This document shows, one piece after another, positions 25,801-39,673 of a DNA stretch of 64,000 bases. How positions within the stretch are numbered: the first letter of the stretch is position 1; each line of letters begins with the position of its first letter. The translations under genes were made by a program, and so were the position numbers. The notes below the pieces were generated by a model. That model saw only the letters and a list, made by a program, of their open reading frames with translations, made no database searches and was not told where the DNA came from. The DNA is from Combretum micranthum (lineage: Eukaryota > Streptophyta > Magnoliopsida > Myrtales > Combretaceae), in contig JAMXBD010000638.1 of the NCBI GenBank assembly GCA_024138025.1, forward strand, positions 434,001 through 498,000, in the 5' to 3' direction.

Positions 25801-25958
25801 TATCAATGTAAATTGTGCTACTCCGATGTGTTCCCTTGGTTGTGATGCATATCGTGTACATGATATGGAAGCCTTTGTGTGACTAAGGTGGTCACTCTCA
25901 AGCTTTAGTATTGTGTAGAGCGGACTACCACATTTAGTTTATCCCTCAGGGTGTAACA

Positions 25959-28581
25959 ATTATAAATATAAACTCTAAATCTCTATTACAACAATAAGCT
26001 CTTCATTCCAACGGATACATAAGTCCTCAATCTATTCTACCCCATACTTGGTCTCAGTTTCCATCTTCTTGCTTGAATTCCTATAAAACAACAGTCTAAA
26101 GGAGCGTGAGCATAAAAAGCTTAGTGAATAAAAGAATCCCAACACTACATAACAAATCATACAATGTTTGATTAACATTCATATGAAATGCAATAATCAA
26201 GCATGTGTACAAATATAGTTTAAGTGATCGGAACTTAAACTCATGGGGATTTACACCCTCCCTGGGGTTGAAGGACAAGCACTGTATTTCACTCCCAGGA
26301 AATCCAAAATACTAATGAAGGAGTGTTCATTTGAAACTTCAATATCAATTTTTGTTTATAAACATATATACATATATGTATTTGTATCAACCCTCATCAT
26401 CAGGCGACATCCTTCAAGCTTGCTTAGTTCCTGTAGAATTGGCGACCCTATGTTAATCTTTATCAGATTCACTGGATTTATACAAGCATCACGATAGAAT
26501 TGAAATGATAATACGTGACGTGAATACCAAATAAATGCAAGTATGCTATATAGTGCAATGCATGACTAATTTATTTATAGATCAAATAAGGTTTATATCA
26601 ATTCATTAAGCAACCATCAAATTCTCAAACAAACCACAATGTTCATTCATCAATTAATATCAACCAATTGGTAGTCACTTTGAACATTACGAGATTGTTC
26701 AATCAACAAACATACAACATGCATTATTTCCCAATCCCTATACATAAATTCAATTTTTGATTATATTAGAATCATGTGCAATTATAGTACAATCACATGT
26801 AGGTGAAAAGATTTAATTACTCACCCATGCATTCTTTTCAATTGTCATAGTAATCAAAAGGGAAGTGTGAGTCTTGATCTAAGGCTCCTATAAGATAGAA
26901 AAGCTTATATTACTAACTATTTGACAAGAAAAATAAGAGTTAAACAAGATTTTAAAGCTTTAGGAGAATAAAACATAAAGCAGAGGTCATAAGCCCCTGG
27001 CCATGCCCCGTATCAAGGGGTGTATGAAGCACGGTGAGGCACAGAGGCTACCATACCCCGTATGGATGAATGTATGAGCAAGGTTGATGCTCAGAAGCTA
27101 CCACGTCCCCTGCCACACCTTGTATGGAAGGGCATATCAACCCAAGCATGGAAATAGAGGCTACCAAGCCCCTTGCCATGCCTGAAACATCTACAGAACG
27201 CACCATACCCTCCACCACTCCCCCGTGCTCATCCAACAATGAAACACACTTCTTTACATCACAATTTTACACATTTTAACCAACTTCAAAGGTCTTGCTC
27301 CCCTCCAAAACACTATAACATCATCACACGAGACTCTCATTCATCCCTTTCACTTTCATAACCTCCAACACTCAATCTATCTCCATATCAAAATCAACCA
27401 ACCATTCTTAGCCCATAACATCCATGACTTAAGACATAATGCCACAATTTCGTAACTCTAAATCATAAACCTAACATCAAAATTCATAGCAACCTTATAT
27501 AAACCAGCAATCAACAAGAACTCTTAACTTACACATACTTATAAAACAAAACTACCAAAGAAAAGTAAAAGTTAACTTACCTACTTGTATCTTGACTTGA
27601 TAATAGAAGTTTAGCTTGAGTTTCTTATTGATTTAAGAAGAGAAATTGAAGATGAATTGTGAAGTGTGTGGTGTGAAAAACGTCAAGTAGAAGAGAGAAA
27701 AGAGAGCAGGAAGAGATGAATTTTCCATCGATTTTTTATATATTATCCTTAGATATTAAAAGTAAAATTTGTTGACTTTTAAGGTAGATGAAGTTCATTG
27801 AGTGTAGAGAGTTGCATGCTAAGAATGGCGGGGTTAAGGCTTAAATTGGCAAAAATTAAAATTAGTTTATGTATCAAAAAGAGCTTGGTTTAGCGTACAC
27901 ATTAGCTTTTACATATCTAATGCATTAAAATCAACAATTACTTAAAATTAATACAAAGTTTAGAAAAATCTAGTTTATACATTCAGTGTAATTAGATAAT
28001 TTCTTATAAAAATCTATATTAAAACTCTTGATAATTTCGGAGTTAAGTTTAAGAAATTCAATTTTCTAAAGGATTTTTGAAAACAGAATTTAGTTGGCAA
28101 ACAACTTGAACAACTCAATTGAAAATTTTGGATTTCTATTTCTACTAGATCTACTTTACAAAAGCTATATACTTGAATTTATTACACATTTCATATATTA
28201 TAACGCATATATTCAAAATACATAAATTTTAAATTCTATTTTCTAAGCTTGATTTATTGAAAAACTTGAGGATTACAAATAAGATATTAACACGTGCTAT
28301 TATATATTTATTAAATAATATTGACACTTTTTAATTAAACTCGGGTAACCTATTTATAAGAAAAACATAAGTCATATATTTACAAATGAACCAAAATATA
28401 GGCAGGGTTTTCATAATTAACCATTTAATAAATAATGGAAACACCCTTACCCATCTTGCTTCAATTTTCTTTTCTTCTCTTTTATTTTTAAGATTATCTA
28501 ATTAAATATGTTATGTCTACTTGCAAATCACCACCAAATCATATAAATTTTCATATTATTTATCGCATTAACTTTTCAAGA
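25959..28581 (-). mobile_element. LTR G, 5' part (minus orientation, right end not resolved)
   Basis: Continues the minus-oriented LTR begun at 13604. CTTAGTGAATAAAAGAATCCC (about 26119) and GGGGATTTACACCCTCC (about 26244) match the order in minus LTR E (AGCTTAGTGAG near 30067, TTTTACGCCCTCC near 30202). A GC-rich block at 27000-27240 has a repeated CC(A/C)C(A/G)CCCCGTAT...GAGGCTACCA pattern, unlike the GCCGGC islands. I cannot place the 5' terminus before LTR F starts. Confidence 0.4.
27000..27190. repeat. Three to four degenerate tandem units in LTR G
   Basis: Units of the form AGAGGCTACCA(A/T)(A/G)CCCC...TGCCA recur at about 26984 (variant), 27046, 27096 and 27158, with CCCGTAT/CTTGTAT(C/G)(A/G)A words between. 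Spacing is about 50-62 bases. Composition is much richer in GC than the flanks. Confidence 0.4.
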
Positions 28582-31500
28582 AGTATTGTAAACCCCGGGG
28601 TTTTTCACAATAGTATATGATAATAAAATAGAAAACGTAAATTAGATAGTGGATTTAGAACTTGATAAAAATCCTAGAATAGATCTATGAGTTGTAATAA
28701 ACTCATTCATAGTTTGAAAAACCCTAATAAAAATTTTCTTAACCTTAATAGATACCAAAAACGAGATTTCATATCTTGAACTGATAATTCAAGATATAAT
28801 TAGAAATAGCTCTAAATTTCAAAACTGATAAGATAGTCTAATAACAAAACTTATTGGTATAAAACAATAATCCAAAGAGGAATTACTAAGATTATAAATA
28901 CATATTAGATACCAATACCAATCAATAAATATTAATCTAGATCCAAAATAAAAATTTCAAACCCGATGTTATACTTGTTAGGAAATTCTGAATTCATTAA
29001 GACTTGCTTCCTAATTTAATTTATTAAACTTGAAAAATTCAATCACGTAAGTTAAAATACTAAAAATAATTAATCGTGCAAACTTTAAACTAAAAATTTG
29101 AATATATAAATAATCTAGAGTTTTTATAGTAACTTAGATAATTTTATCTAGGTAAAACTTATACGTAACGGTTATAGATATACGTTTATAATTTAATATT
29201 AGTTAAATATTTTAGTTAATTACTATTAATCAACTAAAAAAAATGAAATGAACAAACCAAATTCAACACACTGCAGAGTCCTCCATGCTGGAAGTTGAAT
29301 CACGGACAGAAGAATTAAACAAAGGACGACAGCAAATTGAATTCACGGCTACAAATTTTTTTTCCTTCATGCACGAAAAAGAGATCACACCCAGTAGGAG
29401 TTTGGGAGCTGCAAAAATTTTCCTCACCAGCTCCTGGACTGAAATCACGTACAGAGTCTTCATTGGAGGAATTCTCGGTTAGGAAATAGAGGACAACAGC
29501 AGCAAACGTAAATCTTGGCTACAGCAAGTTCAAATTGCATTCAACTTTGCAAAAATTTAACATATAATTCCAACTTAAAAAAGAAACCCCAACAAATGTC
29601 ACACCCTGGAGGGTACCCTAAATGTGGCAGTCCGACGCACATAATATTAAAGCTAATGAATGACAACCTTAATCACGCAGGAGCTTCAATATCAAGTGCA
29701 AGGCGTGCTTCCAAGATAGTAGGAGACTCACAGGGGTATTATATTTAAGCTGATAATAAAAGTATGCAAGAACTTATATAGATAAACATGTAATATTCAT
29801 TAGAATAAAAGTCTCTTATAACTTCTTAGGAGCATTCCCCCGTTCTAATAGTCTTGTTCAACTAAGCGATAATCAAAATATACATAAATATAACATAAGT
29901 CTACTATAGAGATTTTTCTTAAAAGTCTACATCCAAAACTAAATACATATAAACTTCCTCTAAAAACTCCTAGTAACTTTGGCTCATACCTAACAAAAGG
30001 CGCTCCTTGGTGCCAACCACAAGTAATCATACTGTAACAAAAAGCTATAAGGGTATAAGCAAAACTAGCTTAGTGAGATAACTTCCATCTACAAAACATT
30101 TCCATAAAACACACAAGTATTTAAACAATTATATGAGAATGCATCAATCACATGAGCAAACAAAATACATACAATTAATCAGAAACCATGTGTAGCATGG
30201 ATTTTACGCCCTCCATGTCGGGGGTTGGGTGGTTACTGGCCCATACGGCCATCAATAATTGCAGACTTACTGACTCCTACTTACCCTGTAGGCTTTCCGG
30301 CTCCTACTTGCCCATGTGGACTTTTCGGCTCCTGTTAGCCACCACTACAACTCCTTGTTTCCCCACACGAAGAATAGTAGTAAAAAAAAATGTGACTCAC
30401 AATTATGATATGTATAAATTATTTTCAATATAGGGTTATTCCATTATTGTCGGGTTCAAGTTAAATGTGATCAAAACAATATTCATCATATCATTGCAAG
30501 AAAACATAAATTATTCATCAATTCCTCTTTCGATATTCTTAGCTTTTATTTAATCAATTATGAATCCAAATCACACAACATTTGTTCATTTATCTTTTTC
30601 CTTATTTTCTAGTGCTACTACTTACAAGCACAAACAAGGAAATGTAACTAGTAAGGGATTAACTTACTTCATGACGATCGCTCCTAATCGAAGTAATCTT
30701 CCGGGAAGGCGATATCAATTCCTTCTTCGCCTAAACAAGATGAAATACCAAAAATGAGTCTTTCATAGAATTTTTACTTTGAAGATTCTAAATCTATCTT
30801 GAATTCGTGGTAAAATCGGATTGAAGGAAATTCCAACTTAAAATGGCCATAACTTGCTCATTTTAACTCGAAATTTTGCATATTATATGTCATTTTCTAC
30901 CTATTCGAAAAGATCTATTCATTTCTAAGGTTACTTTTTCTATAAAAGGTCATTTGGGTCTTGGATTAGAAGATACAGATTTAATACGAAAATTCCATCC
31001 TTGAAAAACAAGAAGTTCTAATCTTTCCTTTACTAAGGCTCAAATATATATATTTTTTAAAAGAATTCCTTATGTATATAAATATACTCATAATTTATGC
31101 ATAAGGCTATAGGTGTTGTCTTGTTTAATTCTTTTCCTTAAAACAATATTTTCTAGTGTTTTTGGAAATTTGGATTTGTTAGATTTTTGCTTTATGTGGG
31201 TGAAGTAACTTATAAATTTTTTTTGGATTATCAAAATCTAATATACTTTATTTTGATTTTTTAGTTTATCAAAAGTGAGTTGGTAATATAATTTGTTCTT
31301 TTGAAGTTATCTACTAAATTTATTTCTAGGATAGAGTTTCCAAAAAGTTTTCTTTAGTAGTACTTGATAAGTTTATTCTTTGAAAATTCCTTTTCTTTAT
31401 AAATTGATTTTCTTGAAAACTTATTTTGCTTTTGGTTTAGAAAGTTGGTAAAAATACTACCAAGTTATTATCGATATATCAAGACTTTATTTGAAAAGGA

Positions 31501-31816
31501 GATATCTTTAGACTTTAAGGAAACTTCATTTAATAGTTTGAAATTTCATGATGAGTTTTACATAAACTTTTAAAAGAGATTTCTTTGAAAATATTTTTCT
31601 ACGTCTTTGGAAAAACTTTGATCAAGTTTTATTCTTTCATCAAAAAGATTCATTTTCTTTTATTTGGACAATAATTTATTAGCCATGCATGAATATGATT
31701 ATGTATTTTATAAAAGCTAAAAATGTCATAGGATAAGATAATAAAGAACATACGAAATAAATAAACACAATAGTAATATATCAAGTATTGGAAGCCTTAG
31801 CTTTTTCAAGACTTCC

Positions 31817-34800
31817 TGTAAACCCCCAAATTTTTTGAATCGGTTTAGCCTAAAATCCTAAACCGGAAGTCAACCATAACTCTAAAGGTCAACAAAACCC
31901 TAGTTAGATGTGATAGCTTAAGTTCGGCAGTCCCGATTAAGCAACTCGGTAAGAGTAAGTAGGAGTTTAGAATATAAAATAGTGCGTAATTACCCAAAGA
32001 AGTGTAAAAAGATCATATTAGTAAAACCGCAACTCGTTTCGAACCCGATCGACACAATTCTTGAAAACGTGTCTCGGAGCCTGGAATAGTAAAAATATTC
32101 TGAATATACCTTTAGACTCGTAAAAATATAAGATTTTAAAATATCAGTTTTATAATTTTTCAGTAAGTAAAACTAGCAAATATCGCAATTATACGTGTAT
32201 TTTCTTACTACCGGTACTTTATTAGTCATATCTACTTTACATTACAATATTTATTACTATTCTATACTATTCTTTTATCTCTACTTTTTCTTACACCTAC
32301 TCTTACACACACCATAACTTATAACCTTTACTTTTTACCTTTTCCATAACTTTATTTCACATCTACCTTACTTATTATTACATTTAATCAACAAAAATAC
32401 AAAAATTAAATCACTCCCTCTCTCTTCTCTATGATGGCCGGCGGCCCCCTCCCTCTATCTCCCTCAATTTTGTTTTATTTTTCTTTTATTTATATCACTC
32501 ACATTTTCCTATAAATACCCCCCTTCCTCTTTCACTTCTTTCACACATTTACTACCCACAAATTCTCTACAAAAACTCTCTCAAATTCTCCTCTCAAACT
32601 CTCTCCAAATATCCTCCCAAAACTCCTCTCAAAATAATTCCAAAACAACTTCTACCTACAACAAAACCCATAACCACATAACACTACCAAAGTCTTCTTT
32701 AGGTAACCATTTCCTAATTTTCTCTTCTCATGTCATGTAATTTTACATGACCATAGTGTGAGTTTCCAAAGACTAAATATTATGGAAGCTACACTATGTT
32801 CATGTATTGTTCTTGTTCATGAAAATTTATTTATGTTATGTTATAATTTTTGTTCATATTATGTTATTATATCTAATATATTATCTATATATATACATAT
32901 TCTTAGAGCATATAAGCTCACTTGCATTTATTTATTTTATGCAATGCAATTTGTTTATTTATTCCATTGCAATTTATTTATTCCTTGTTATTTTAAGATT
33001 AGTCTCTAGTCTTAGACTTGTCCTCATCAAGTCAAAGCAAATTTTTCTTTCTTTCATTTTATTTTTATTTTGGGACTAGTCTACTTCTTAGTCCTAGGAG
33101 CCTTGAAAAAGCTAAGACTCCCAATACTTGACTTTATTATTTATGTTATTTTTGTTTGCTATTATTTCTCATAAATCATGTTCATTTAGATTGTTGTCCA
33201 AAATTTCAAGTTCTAAAGATAATTGACAAAAGGAGATTTTACCACTTAGAGATAAGTTTATGTGAAGTATAAAATCTATGATTTAACAAAAAATAAAATC
33301 ATTCTTTTCAAGTTACAAAAGAACCCACTATAATTTTAGAAACTACTTTTGTTATGAAAAGCTTTTAAATCATTTATTATCCCACTTTGTTTTTTAAAAG
33401 AAAATAATTTTTGATACAAAAATGATTTCTACGAAAACATAACATAGCAAAAACCTTAGGAAGCAAGAAGTAAAGATTTTTAAGTTTAGATCTTTTCAAA
33501 TAAATAGTCAAAGAAGGATTGTGTAGAACATACATAGGACCAACACAAGAATTTAGAGAAGAAGAAAAATTATTTTTCAAAAGTCATCTAGAAAAATAAT
33601 AAGTCAAAAATAAAGTAATTCTTTGAAAACAAAAGAAACAAAATATTCATTTCAAAATATTTACAAAATGAATTCTTATAACTATGGTTTTCTAAAACTC
33701 CAAACCGACATTATTTTACTCAAAAAACATGATTGGACAGCAAACACTTGAGCATGAATAAAATATGAGCTAAGAAACTATAAAAAGAAATTTTTCAACT
33801 ATAAAGATAACTAAGTATTCATCAAACAAATTTTGGATGATTGGACCAAAGTTGTTTTTGAGTTAGAAAATTCGTGGTACATTTTGTCGCCACTGTTTCG
33901 AAGCCTATATGACCTTGTTTGTTAAAAATAGTTTTAGAAATGAGTAAATCTTTTCGAGTAGGTAGAATTTAGTATATTATATGCGTAATTCCGAGTTGAA
34001 ATGACCAAGTTATGGCCATTTTAAATTAGAACTCTCCTTTATACGAACTTTAACGTTCTCATGACATTGTTTTGTCAAAATTCAAGAAAATCATCAATAA
34101 ATACTCATCTTGGGTATTTTCTTTGGCTAGGTGATTCCAAGAAAGAATACCTATATCCCGAAGACTATTTCAATTAAGTGGAGTGTGTGAGCGACTCATC
34201 CGCTAGAGAAATCGTCGTCATGGCATCGTGAGTTTATTTCTTTTAAATGCTATACTTGTTGTGCTTATAATTTAATTGCATTAGAGTTAGGAAAAGACAA
34301 ATGGAAATGTATGTAAAATAATTCCTTGAAAGAATCCTAAGAATAGCGAGGCCAGAATTGATTTAAATGTTTGTTTTAATATAGCACTTGCTTTGTATGA
34401 GATTCTTTGATCGCCTTAAATTGGACAATAATAATGTTATGATATCATAAATAAATGGATTCATGCATACCATGAAGTGAGTCACATTGCATTTGGGTTA
34501 TTATCCTTGGGTGAGAAGGATCGTAAGCTCATGTCGAAAGCAACGCTTAGCGAAGTGTCCAAAAGCGATTGCTTGGCGGCGTTAAGGAAATGCTTGGCAG
34601 AAGATCCGAAAGTAAGGTTCAATTCAAGTAAACTTCATATGCTTGGTGATATTGGTCATAAGCATAAATCTTTTTACTAAAACAACTTGTTTGAGGTTAT
34701 GTATCACCAAACCTGAATGGAGGGTATAAATCCATTCAACATATAGTTCCCGGAAAACTATATGCTTTGTTTGCCCACGTATATGTTGCATTCCATTTGT

Positions 34801-35273
34801 TTGATTAAAACAACTTGTTTGAAATTTTGTTACAAGAAGTTATTTATGGAAATAGTTCTCACTAAGTCTATTAGTTTATACCCTATAGATATCTTTTGCA
34901 GTTCCCTTATCTGTGGTTGAGGCTACGAGGACCCTGCAGTCAGGTATTTCCTTTTGAATAAGAAATTCTTAGATGAAGTTTAGTGTTAGATAAGATGTAC
35001 AAATATTCTTGTAATAGATTAGTGAAAAAGGGAAATGTCCCTAAGTTTGTAAGATTCATTGTTATAAGTAAATAAATATTATGAATCATCTTTTCTTAAT
35101 ATGTTATTATATCTTCTTAAGCTTCATAATTCCATGTATGGTCCTCTAAATTTGTGAGAGCACGCCTTACACTTAATATCAAAGCTTTTGGGAGTGGCTA
35201 AGGTTATCATACTTAATCTTTAATATTGAGTGTGGCGGACTGTTACGTTTAGGGTACCCCTTAGGGCGTGACA
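31817..35273 (+). mobile_element. Solo LTR C (family I) nested in LTR E
   Basis: Starts TGTAAACCCCCAAA and ends TTAGGGCGTGACA, 3457 bp, flanked by a perfect TSD CTTCC at 31812-31816 and 35274-35278. Deleting it and one CTTCC rejoins LTR E inside the GGGACTAG...CTTAGTCCC...GAAAAAGCTAAGG block shared by all family I copies. It has a TATA box at about 32509-32520, GGTAA donor (32703), CTTTGGCTAG acceptor (34130) and GTGAGT at 34228. No internal coding region, hence a solo LTR, and the youngest layer of this nest. Confidence 0.8.
32703..34130 (+). other. Putative intron in LTR C transcript
   Basis: AG|GTAACCATT to TTTTCTTTGGCTAG|GT, 1428 bases. The corresponding pair in LTR E, after subtracting nested LTR C, is about 1426 bases. 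The next 97 bases end at CATCGTGAGTTT, where GTGAGT is a consensus plant donor. Sites seen, splicing inferred. Confidence 0.35.
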
Positions 35274-38200
35274 CTTCCCGGGACTAAGAATAGACTAGTC
35301 CCAAAAGAAAAAGAAAATTGTTTTGACTTGATGAGAACAAGTCTAAGACTAGAAAGACTAGTCTTAAAATAACTTAAAAGTAAATAAATTGCAAAGGAAG
35401 TAAATAAATTGCAATAACAAGGAGCTTATATGCTCTAAAAGATTTATAACTACATAGATATATTTAGTTAGATATATATGAAAGCAACATAAAGGAAAAT
35501 AGATTCATGAATAAAAACAAAGTATGAACATATTGTTGCTTTTAACCTTCATGGTTTTAGAAAACACACACTATACTCATACTAAGTAAATGAACATATG
35601 AAAAGCTAAAACTATTACCTATAGAAAGAGTAGAAACTAGAGAAAACTTGAGAGTTCTTGGAGAGATTTTGATAGAGTAATTTTAGTGTATGAATGGAAA
35701 GAAGAGGTGGTATTTATGGAAAAAAGTGGATGATAATTTGTGTTAATTAAATAAATGAAAAATAAAACAATTTGAGTGTTGTGGAAGGGAGGGCCGGTGC
35801 AAATTGTGAGTGTAAGAGAGAGAAAAATTTACTTTTTTGTATTTTTGTTAATGAAAAGTAATATATGAAATATGTGAAGTTGTATTGGAAATGAAAATTG
35901 TAAGAAAATTGAGGTATGGTTGTAAGAGTAGGTTGTAAGAAAAAGTAAAGATAGATAAATAGTGTAATGTAAAGTAGACATGACAATTAAAGTACCGGTA
36001 ATAAGAAAATAAGCGTATAATTACGATATCTGATATTTTTAGCTACCGAAAAATTATAAAACTGGTATTTTTGAAAACCTTATGTTCTTATGAGTCTAAC
36101 GGTATATTCGAAATATTTTTACTATTATGAACCTCGGGACACGCTTTTCGAAAACTGTATTCGACCGGGCTCAAGACGAACCGCAGTTTAACTAATCTGA
36201 TATTTTTAAGCTTTCTCATTATTACGAACTATTCTATATACTAATTTTTTACTTACTTACTTAGAGTTATAAACACGGGATTGCCGGACTTGAACGGTTA
36301 CATCTGACTAGGGTTTTGTTGACTTTAGGATTTCCGGTTGACCTTCTAATTAGGGTTTAAGCTTAATTGATCACAAAGCTTTGGGAGTTTACAACCTATC
36401 CAGAAGCTCCACCTATAATCCACAATTAATGCACAAGAATTTCAAACCAAATGAAATAGTAAAACAGCTGCAAATTGGAGTTGAATTCCCGTGATATAGC
36501 AGTAACACTTGAAATTCCTGGCTGCAGAATTTTATTTTTCATGTCCAACTTTGATCCAAAAATTGAGCTATAAAATCTATATGAAATTGACCTACAATCC
36601 AACCACAAACACTCCACATGTGATCAACAATAAATTATAAGAATTTCAGCTCAAATAAGCAACCAAAACAGCTCCAAATAGCCTTGCGAATTCGAATCAA
36701 GCAAGCTGCAGCAAGGGAGAATTCAAAACAAGAACAGCAGCACCTATACACACTATTTTAGCTCCGATTTTGTTGAAATTATAGGCCTTGTTTGAGCTGA
36801 TATTTTTTACTAAATAAACACCAACAGGAGGCCTTTAAATGGACACTTCAAACACCAACAATTAATTAAAAATCTGATGTAGAAATCTGTCCAAAAATCC
36901 AAGAAAACTGTTTCAGAAATTCAAACTTTTCAACTCCAAATTCAATCCGATTTTCAAACAAGCTGAGCCCCTAATTTATACATATAAATGATATTAATTA
37001 ACTACCAAACAAATACAATTAATGCCCCTCAAAATTAGCCACAAATCTGTCTAAACAAAGTCAAAATTCGTCATCCAAATTTGCCAAATTCGTATTCAAA
37101 TTTCCAGCTGCAAATTTGAGTTCTTCTTAAGCCCAAAACACTCTCTTTAGCCTCCTAACTTTAGCCTAACTTTAGTACATATATATAGCCTTAAATAAGA
37201 TCCTAAAGTAGCTCATAAACCTCACAAAAACCACCTAAAAATATAGCTACAAAGAAGTTGCGTCCAACCTTTCCTTTTCTTTCCCTTTTGCAACACCTTT
37301 ACTTAGATAGCTTGAAAACCTTTTGAAACAAAACATAAACCTCTAGTTTGCTTCCCATATTACATCTATATACCAAAAACATTAAGGACATCAATTCCTT
37401 CTCTCCAACAACATCTAAAACCAAGTTAAAAAGTCTTGGTCTATCATAGATTCAAGTTGGAACCTAGCTCAACAAGGTAAAAATCTTTGTTAAAATTAGT
37501 AAACTTTCATTATAGTTAATGTAGTTAACTTATAATTTAGCTAGGAACTTATCATCTAACATTTGATATAGGTTTGGTTCTTACTTAGAAAGGGAGTTGG
37601 AATCCTTTTCCATTCGAGCTAAGGTAATTCCTAAACTATCAATACAGGCTTATTACATTTATGTGTAGACATTAGAATGTAATGTGTAGCATTGGAGAAA
37701 GGTTATGTGATTAGAAAAATTGTTATTCCATTGGCGAATTCAAGTATATGGATTGTTGTTGTGTTAGAAATGTTTAGATATTGTTGGTTAACAAAGACAA
37801 CAACTTAGAAATATTATAAATATAGTAATGGTAAATTCGGATTTAGGAATGAAGTGGACAAAACAATACTCAAATTTCATCTAAACTAGTCTAAATTCAT
37901 GACTAATGCTTCTAAGACCTTGTATGAACATAAAACTTGATAAAACAAGCTTTAAAAGTATGATTAGGAGTTCTACATTACAAGAAAAATATTATGAACA
38001 AATTAATAGAAATTACACATATTGATACTTCTACAAGTTATAAATGAGCTTAAGATATGAATAAAAGTTTAGATGATGAAATGAGATCCTCTAAAATAAT
38101 AGAAATTCTAACCCAACAGAGCAGATAAGGTTGATAGGCAAAGTAAAATAAATAAATAAAAGACTACTACTAACAAGGACATTAAACAATGTAAGAACTT

Positions 38201-39673
38201 GAATAGAAAACTAATAGAAAATTTAGTTAAGCTTATCTTAGATACAGAATGAATATGTAAATCAAAAGAAATTCAATGGAACTAAAAGAAAGATATCCTT
38301 TTTCCATAAGAATCAATACTTTAAGAAATCAATATAAACAGTAGAAATTATATGAAATACAGACACAGGACACTTAGACACTCATAGGAATTTAACATTC
38401 TATTTATAAATATTATTGATGAATATTTTCATCTCAATAGGTAATTTCGATCCTGTTGAGGATTTCCCGGTCGATTACTACGACTGATCAATATGAGCAA
38501 ATGAGTAACTCAGACTTATTATATTATTTATGTTTGTAGTTAGCTACATTATAATACAAGAATTTTAATCATGAACTCATGTGTATATGGATTATGGGTT
38601 TTGCTTGTTGTTTGGAATTATTTGATTGAAAAATAATATTAAATAAAAGTGATAATGGGTTACTTGTGAATTTACTATATGTGAAGCATGTTGAGTGTCT
38701 GAATGAAGTTTGAGCACTTATAACCTGACTAAAAATTATCAAAATCATAAGTGAAATGAAACATGCATTGCATAAAATTGCACATACTGCATTATAATTA
38801 TGTGATAACCTACTACGTGTTAGAATTTCGATTCTCTGGTAATACTTGGTTTTTCTAGGTAAGAAGCTAGTAGTTCTACTCAAGTTTATCTTTGTTCTGT
38901 CAGTTCCATGGGAACTAACTGGTAATGAAGGACGCCGCCCATGGTGTCGCTGTGAAACGTATAACACTTAGTGGAGTTTCTAAGGTTTAAAACAAGAAAT
39001 GAGTCTTTAAAACAACATTAACATAAAGAGAAAATAATAGTGAGGATTATGGCTTTTCTATGTACTTAGTTTCTCCTGGGTAGGTGATTCATAGATTGGT
39101 TTTCCTTTAACCTCGATGAGAGGGCGTAAATCTCCATCCTGTTTGGATTCCAGATCGTCCAAGCTTATAATTGTTCATGTGTTTGATTGCTGCATTATAT
39201 ATGATTGATAATAACTTGCTTGTTGTGTGATAAGTTCTGGTTATTCACTAAGCCCGTAGTTTATGCTCACACTCCTACAGTCCTTACAGAATGACACTTA
39301 AGCCTTGGTTGGTGGCTTTTAAGAGCCTAGAGCCAGTATGTTTCTAAAGTTGGAAGAGTCTTGGAAACAGGGAAAATAGTTTTACTATTTATATGTATTA
39401 ATTGGTGTTAGTACATCAATTTTATTATCTGAGAACTTAGAAAGTTTCATGGTTTGTAATAGTTATTATTTAGACAGTAAGACTTATTTATGATATTATG
39501 ACTTTATTTGCTTTCATCATTTCTTATCACGCAACCAAAAAGATCATGTTTTGCTAAACTCATGTCATTTTCCAAAGTAGTTCTAGTAATAATATGTGTA
39601 TTTGATACTATCTGGGTCATCAGGCTGTATCATATTATATGTATTACTACTAGGGTACTCTTGGGGCATGACA

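Larger units (their letters stand above)
14349..25958 (+). mobile_element. LTR B (family I), split by two nested LTRs
   Basis: Three pieces read as one LTR: 14349-14637, 19092-19617 and 22848-25958. The first has AAGTCAACAAAG, CAAACCCTAGTGTTTAAAATC and a GGTAAAAATATTTTGACAATA block matching LTR D. The second resumes at AGACTCGTAAAAATATAAGG and carries the TATA box (19494-19504). The third has the GGTAA donor at 22952, TTCTTTTATCTAG acceptor at 24764, GCAAGTTATGGCC (about 24642) and the terminus GGGTGTAACA. The left terminus looks mutated (GGTAAAAATCC for TGTAAACCC) and no TSD is clear. The block with CTTGATGAAGCTAAGG occurs twice in tandem here (about 23366 and 23402). Confidence 0.6.
29597..36393 (-). 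mobile_element. Solo LTR E (family I, minus) nested in LTR F
   Basis: On the minus strand it starts TGTAAACTCCC at 36393 and ends GGGTGTGACA at 29597. It is split by LTR C into 35279-36393 and 29597-31816 (counting one target-site copy); own length is about 3.3 kb. It carries the family I TATA (about 35708-35719), AG|GTAATAG donor (35618), TTGTTTAG acceptor (30731) and GCAAGTTATGGCC (about 30853). Flanking pentamers ACAAA and ACCTA do not match, so its TSD has decayed or the border is slightly off. Confidence 0.7.
28587..39673 (+). mobile_element. Solo LTR F (outer element of a three-level nest)
   Basis: Starts TGTAAACCCCGGGG and ends GGGGCATGACA. A perfect 5-bp TSD AGTAT flanks it at 28582-28586 and 39674-39678. 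Own sequence is 28587-29596 plus 36394-39673, about 4.3 kb; the rest is LTR E with C inside. Similar AGCTGCAAATTNGA-type sequence lies on both sides of the E insertion. It has CATATATATAGCC (about 37177), an AAG|GTAAAAATC donor (37477) and a CATCTCAATAG acceptor (38440). No internal region or second LTR, so it is a solo LTR. A 132-codon minus ORF at 38569-38967 shows no family features. Confidence 0.75.

Noticed and set aside
38569..38967. 132-codon minus ORF
   Set aside because: Falls inside LTR F, low-complexity in places, with no promoter, homology feature or splice context; chance ORF.
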